NCBI RefSeq assembly: GCF_039693965.1
Contig: NZ_CP155576.1
Span: 124,001-188,000 of the forward strand
DNA: 64,000 nucleotides
From: Moraxella sp. K1664
Lineage (GTDB): Bacteria; Pseudomonadota; Gammaproteobacteria; Pseudomonadales; Moraxellaceae
Direction of reading: 5' to 3'
The notes under the pieces were generated by a model that did not search any database, had not been told where the DNA came from, and saw nothing but the letters and a program-made list of their open reading frames with translations. Every line of letters starts with the position of its first letter. Position 1 is the stretch's first letter. This document shows, one piece after another, positions 61,061 to 64,000 of this stretch. The position numbers and the translations under genes are program-made.

Positions 61061-61492
61061 ATGCTAATTATTATTATCATAGCAACAATCTTTTGTATCT
61101 ATTCATTAAAATCTTACATTATTCAAAATATACTTAGTATGTTATTATGGGAGAGAATAGATATCTATGATTTGACAAAAGAAATTGTATTAACTGAAAG
61201 ATTAACGCTAAAATCGGGGGTTATGGAGTTTTTTGAGCCTTGTGTTAGTTTTAATCTTGTATACAAAGGTCATGAGATTAATGAAAAATTAATTTTTCAT
61301 AAAAATATAAACACAACAACACATAGACAAAGAGAAAATTTCTTACAAAGAATAGAATATATAACATTGTATATAAACCCTAGAAAACCTACTCAGTACT
61401 ATATTGTTAAGCCAGAAACACAAATTCATTTTTTGTTACTTGGTGGTATGTTATATATTTTTGCATGGATACTAAATGCAATGGAAATATAG
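61061..61492 (+). CDS. Putative immunity protein 4 (143 aa, membrane)
   Basis: N-terminal helix ('MLIIIIIATIFCIYSLKSYI'), a soluble beta-rich part ('ECSFNLV'-like region around residues 60-120) and a C-terminal helix ('FLLLGGMLYIFAWILNAM'), a layout similar to DUF3592-type proteins. It follows tip 4 by 21 bp. Confidence 0.58.
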   Translation: MLIIIIIATIFCIYSLKSYIIQNILSMLLWERIDIYDLTKEIVLTERLTLKSGVMEFFEPCVSFNLVYKGHEINEKLIFHKNINTTTHRQRENFLQRIEYITLYINPRKPTQYYIVKPETQIHFLLLGGMLYIFAWILNAMEI

Positions 61493-61558
61493 TATAATAA
61501 TACAATTCTTTATAACTATATAATTTATATAAATTAATTTTTTATGTTTTTTTTACAT

Positions 61559-61610
61559 AAACCCCACCCTAACCAAAAAGGTTTATAAAATTCGGTCTTG
61601 GTGGGGTCTG
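61559..61610 (+). repeat. Boundary hairpin, diverged copy 4
   Basis: AAACCCCACCCTAACCAAAA ... TTCGGTCTTGGTGGGGTCT is a diverged copy of the left half of the cassette repeat and marks the end of the locus. It has the same AACCCCACC/GGTGGGGT stem. Confidence 0.8.
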
Positions 61611-61715
61611 ACAGTTCATCGGCGATTTTATTTGCAAACTCATCGGTACTAGCCCCAACAGGGGCATAACTGCCCAACTCTGGCAAATTCACCAGTTTTG
61701 ATAAACCAATTTTAA

Positions 61716-61744
61716 TTGGCAGAATGGCAAAAATTTTGTATAAT
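61716..61744 (+). promoter_or_regulatory. Sigma-70-like promoter of the lipase gene
   Basis: TTGGCA (61716-61721), 17-bp spacer, TATAAT (61739-61744), 23 bp before the ATG. Confidence 0.8.
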
Positions 61745-61767
61745 AAAAAAAACAATTGTATGCACTT

Positions 61768-62730
61768 ATGAAATTTAAAACCATTCTCTCATCAAACGGC
61801 ATTCACCGCCTACACCATACTTTTTTTATCCCCAAAGGCGACATCAACGCCACCTTGCTTATCGTGCATGGTATGAGTGAGCATAGTGGACGATATGCTG
61901 ATTTTGCTCAGTTTTTAGCCAATCATGGTATTTTGGTCGCCACTTACGACCAACTTGGGCATGGGCAGACGGTCAAGGACAAATACGAGCTTGGTTTTAT
62001 TGATGAAAAACACCCCGTCCAAGCCCTGTGCAAAGACGTGGTCATCATGGCGGACAAATTAAAAGACAAGGCACGCACGCTGACCGACCGCCCCACCCCC
62101 CATTACATCATGGGACATTCTATGGGGTCATTTATCGTGCGGACGGTGTTGACCCACCACGCCACGAGCTTTGACGGGGCGATTATCATGGGGACGGGCA
62201 ACAGCTTTGGGCTTATCAACCGCTTTGCCCTAACCACACTTGGGGTGATGAATTATGTGAATCCAAAACGCCCCAACGTCCGCTTTGCCACACTCCTAAA
62301 CCACTATCTACTCTCGCAAATCCGCTCGCCCATATCGGCATCGCCTTTTGCGTGGCTGACCGAAAACACCGATAGCATCAAAGCCTTTGAAGCCGACCCC
62401 TTATGCGGTTTTGCGTTTAGCAATAATGGCTTTGTCGCCTTGCAAGCCCTTATCAAAAAAGCCACATCGCCCACATGGTACGCCCACACGCCCAAAGATT
62501 TTCGCATTTTGCTCATAAGCGGTAAAGACGACCCAGTCGGACGCATGGGGCAGGACATTGATGAACTACAAAACGAACTCATCAAAGCAGGGCAAAACGT
62601 CCGCACGCACCTATATCCCAATATGCGACACGAGCCACTGCATGAGACGGATAAAGATAGGGTGTATGGGGATATTTTGGGGTGGATAAAAAATCATATC
62701 ATTGATAAAAACAATCAAAAATCTCAATAA
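61768..62730 (+). CDS. Alpha/beta hydrolase, monoacylglycerol-lipase type
   Basis: The 320-aa protein has the S33/Hydrolase_4 pattern: 'LLIVHGMSEHSGRYADFAQF', 'YDQLGHGQTV', nucleophile elbow 'YIMGHSMGSFIV' (Ser), Asp in 'LISGKDDPVG' and His in 'YPNMRHEPLHE'. No signal peptide is seen. It probably cleaves monoacylglycerols or related esters. ATG at 61768 is chosen from the promoter position. Confidence 0.88.
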   Translation: MKFKTILSSNGIHRLHHTFFIPKGDINATLLIVHGMSEHSGRYADFAQFLANHGILVATYDQLGHGQTVKDKYELGFIDEKHPVQALCKDVVIMADKLKDKARTLTDRPTPHYIMGHSMGSFIVRTVLTHHATSFDGAIIMGTGNSFGLINRFALTTLGVMNYVNPKRPNVRFATLLNHYLLSQIRSPISASPFAWLTENTDSIKAFEADPLCGFAFSNNGFVALQALIKKATSPTWYAHTPKDFRILLISGKDDPVGRMGQDIDELQNELIKAGQNVRTHLYPNMRHEPLHETDKDRVYGDILGWIKNHIIDKNNQKSQ

Positions 62731-62786
62731 AATCAGCTTAAATTATGCTAGAATAAAGCGTTATTTACTTCACTTAGGAAATTGTT

Positions 62787-63605
62787 ATGTCTTTACAAAA
62801 CATCATTGAAACCGCCTTTGACAACCGTGCCAACTTTGGGGCGAGCGACTGCCCTGCTGATGTGCGTTCTGCCGTTGAAGAAGTGCTTGCAGGCTTGGAT
62901 AATGGTTCACTTCGTGTTGCCGAAAAAATTGACGGCGAATGGGTGGTTCATCAATGGGTCAAAAAAGCGGTACTGCTGTCCTTTAAAATCAATGACAACA
63001 AGCCGATTGAGTCTTGCGATTTACGCTTTTTTGACAAAGTGGACACCAAATTTACCGATTGGATAGAAGAAGATTTCAAAAACGCTGGCGTGCGTGTCGT
63101 TCCCCCTGCCGTGGCTCGTAAAGGCTCATTCATCGCCAAAAACGTGGTGCTCATGCCGTCTTATACCAACATCGGTGCGTATGTGGACGAAGGGACGATG
63201 GTGGATACTTGGGCGACCGTTGGCTCATGTGCCCAAATCGGTAAAAACGTCCACCTATCAGGCGGTGTGGGTATCGGTGGCGTGCTAGAACCCCTACAAG
63301 CAAACCCCACCATTATCGAAGATAACTGCTTTATTGGTGCTCGCTCTGAAATCGTGGAAGGCGTGATTGTCGAAGAAGGCTCGGTCATCTCTATGGGTGT
63401 GTATATCGGTCAATCCACCAAAATCTACGACCGTGAAACAGGCGAGATTCACTACGGACGTGTGCCAGCAGGTTCGGTTGTTGTACCAGGTAACTTGCCA
63501 AGTCCATGCGGAAAATACAGCCTATACGCCGCCATTATCGTTAAAAAAGTAGATGCTCAAACTCGTGCCAAGACCAGCCTAAATGACTTATTGCGTACTG
63601 AGTGA
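62787..63605 (+). CDS. dapD: Tetrahydrodipicolinate N-succinyltransferase
   Basis: The 272-aa protein has an N-terminal helical domain and a left-handed beta-helix of hexapeptide repeats ('[20 protein letters not shown]', '[20 protein letters not shown]', '[15 protein letters not shown]'). It succinylates tetrahydrodipicolinate in lysine and diaminopimelate synthesis. TAGGAA lies 7 bases before the ATG. Confidence 0.96.
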   Translation: MSLQNIIETAFDNRANFGASDCPADVRSAVEEVLAGLDNGSLRVAEKIDGEWVVHQWVKKAVLLSFKINDNKPIESCDLRFFDKVDTKFTDWIEEDFKNAGVRVVPPAVARKGSFIAKNVVLMPSYTNIGAYVDEGTMVDTWATVGSCAQIGKNVHLSGGVGIGGVLEPLQANPTIIEDNCFIGARSEIVEGVIVEEGSVISMGVYIGQSTKIYDRETGEIHYGRVPAGSVVVPGNLPSPCGKYSLYAAIIVKKVDAQTRAKTSLNDLLRTE

Positions 63606-63629
63606 TTTAAATAGCACGACCGTCTTTTT

Positions 63630-63667
63630 AAAACAAACCCCAAGAAGATGTTTGGGGTTTGTTTTTG
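63630..63667. terminator. dapD/dedA terminator
   Basis: AAACAAACCCCA / TGGGGTTTGTTT form a 12-bp stem followed by TTT; the genes on both sides converge on it. Confidence 0.82.
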
Positions 63668-63681
63668 TATTGGCGGTGTTT

Positions 63682-64000
63682 TTAGGGTTTATCAAAAAAC
63701 ACACTCCTAATCCGCAAAAACATCACGACCGCCAAGACAAGCCCCGCCACGACCACCACGCCTTTACTAATGGGAGCGATAAACTCTGCCACTTGTTCAT
63801 AGTTCGCCCCAAGCACATAGCCGGCATACGCCAACAGAGTCGTCCAAATGGCAGAACCTAATGTCGTCAGCACCAAAAACGGCAACATCGGCATACGGTT
63901 CATGCCGGCAGGGATAGAGATGAGCGAGCGAATGGCGGGTATCATTCGCCCAAAAAATACCACCGCCTTGCCGTGTTTGTTAAACCAATGGGTCGCATTG
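63682..64000 (-). CDS. DedA-family membrane protein (partial, cut by window end)
   Basis: The visible C-terminal ~106 residues include 'HWFNKHGKAVVFFGRMIPAI', 'RSLISIPAGMNRMPMLPFLV' and 'LGSAIWTTLLAYAGYVLG', the DedA signature (FGRxxPxxR...G). The family flips lipids such as undecaprenyl phosphate at the inner membrane. The frame stays open to the window edge, so the start lies outside. Confidence 0.9.
   Translation of the reverse strand, partial: NATHWFNKHGKAVVFFGRMIPAIRSLISIPAGMNRMPMLPFLVLTTLGSAIWTTLLAYAGYVLGANYEQVAEFIAPISKGVVVVAGLVLAVVMFLRIRSVFFDKP

Overview
The window looks like chromosome from a Moraxella-like member of the Moraxellaceae. This is inferred from AT-rich DNA, the pilMNOPQ-aroK-aroB order, the protein flavour of the housekeeping genes, and a filamentous prophage with the Neisseria MDA/Nf type of layout. 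I could not run a search, so the species is not fixed.

Layout. 0.3-16 kb is mostly core genome: an XRE regulator, a duplicated His/Cys-rich metal-binding protein, secB-grxC-rhodanese-rsgA, a lysE-type exporter split by an IS3-family element, two tRNA-Ser genes, ptp-murB-ydcF-like, mscS, a TonB-like protein, an OST-HTH/NYN gene with reading-frame breaks, and topA. 16.3-22.6 kb holds a signalling cluster on the minus strand: a CheY-like regulator, a membrane CheA-like kinase with an Hpt domain but no CheW domain, a lipoprotein sugar-binding protein, a Roadblock protein, a small MglA-like GTPase and a novel receiver-like protein. 23-32.8 kb is core again (DUF4230, proS, Tat-signal M3 peptidase, queF, ABC exporter, phosphatase, cytochrome c5).

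32.9-42.3 kb is a 9.3 kb filamentous (inovirus) prophage integrated in tRNA-Arg(CCG), with 45-bp att repeats. Its genes run repressor | small accessory genes | origin-like region | Rep_trans initiator | ssDNA-binding candidate | coat genes | adsorption protein | pVI-like | Zot-like pI | RelE/HigB-type toxin-antitoxin | tyrosine integrase. It has no secretin of its own; the host secretin gene pilQ lies 5 kb away.

42.3-55.4 kb is core: gloA, carbonic anhydrase, aroB, aroK, pilQPONM and mrcA. At 55.4 kb a second, inverted copy of the same IS abuts the remains of a polymorphic-toxin locus (57.0-61.6 kb). There, several start-codon-less toxin tips, each followed by a small putative immunity gene, are separated by ~107-bp repeats; two are knocked out of frame at a G8 tract lying exactly at the conserved/variable junction. 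The window ends with a lipase, dapD and a partial dedA.

A recurring feature is single-base loss in homopolymers (NYN gene, three phage genes, toxin tips). This could be real decay, slippage switching or assembly error, and it limits confidence in those reading frames.
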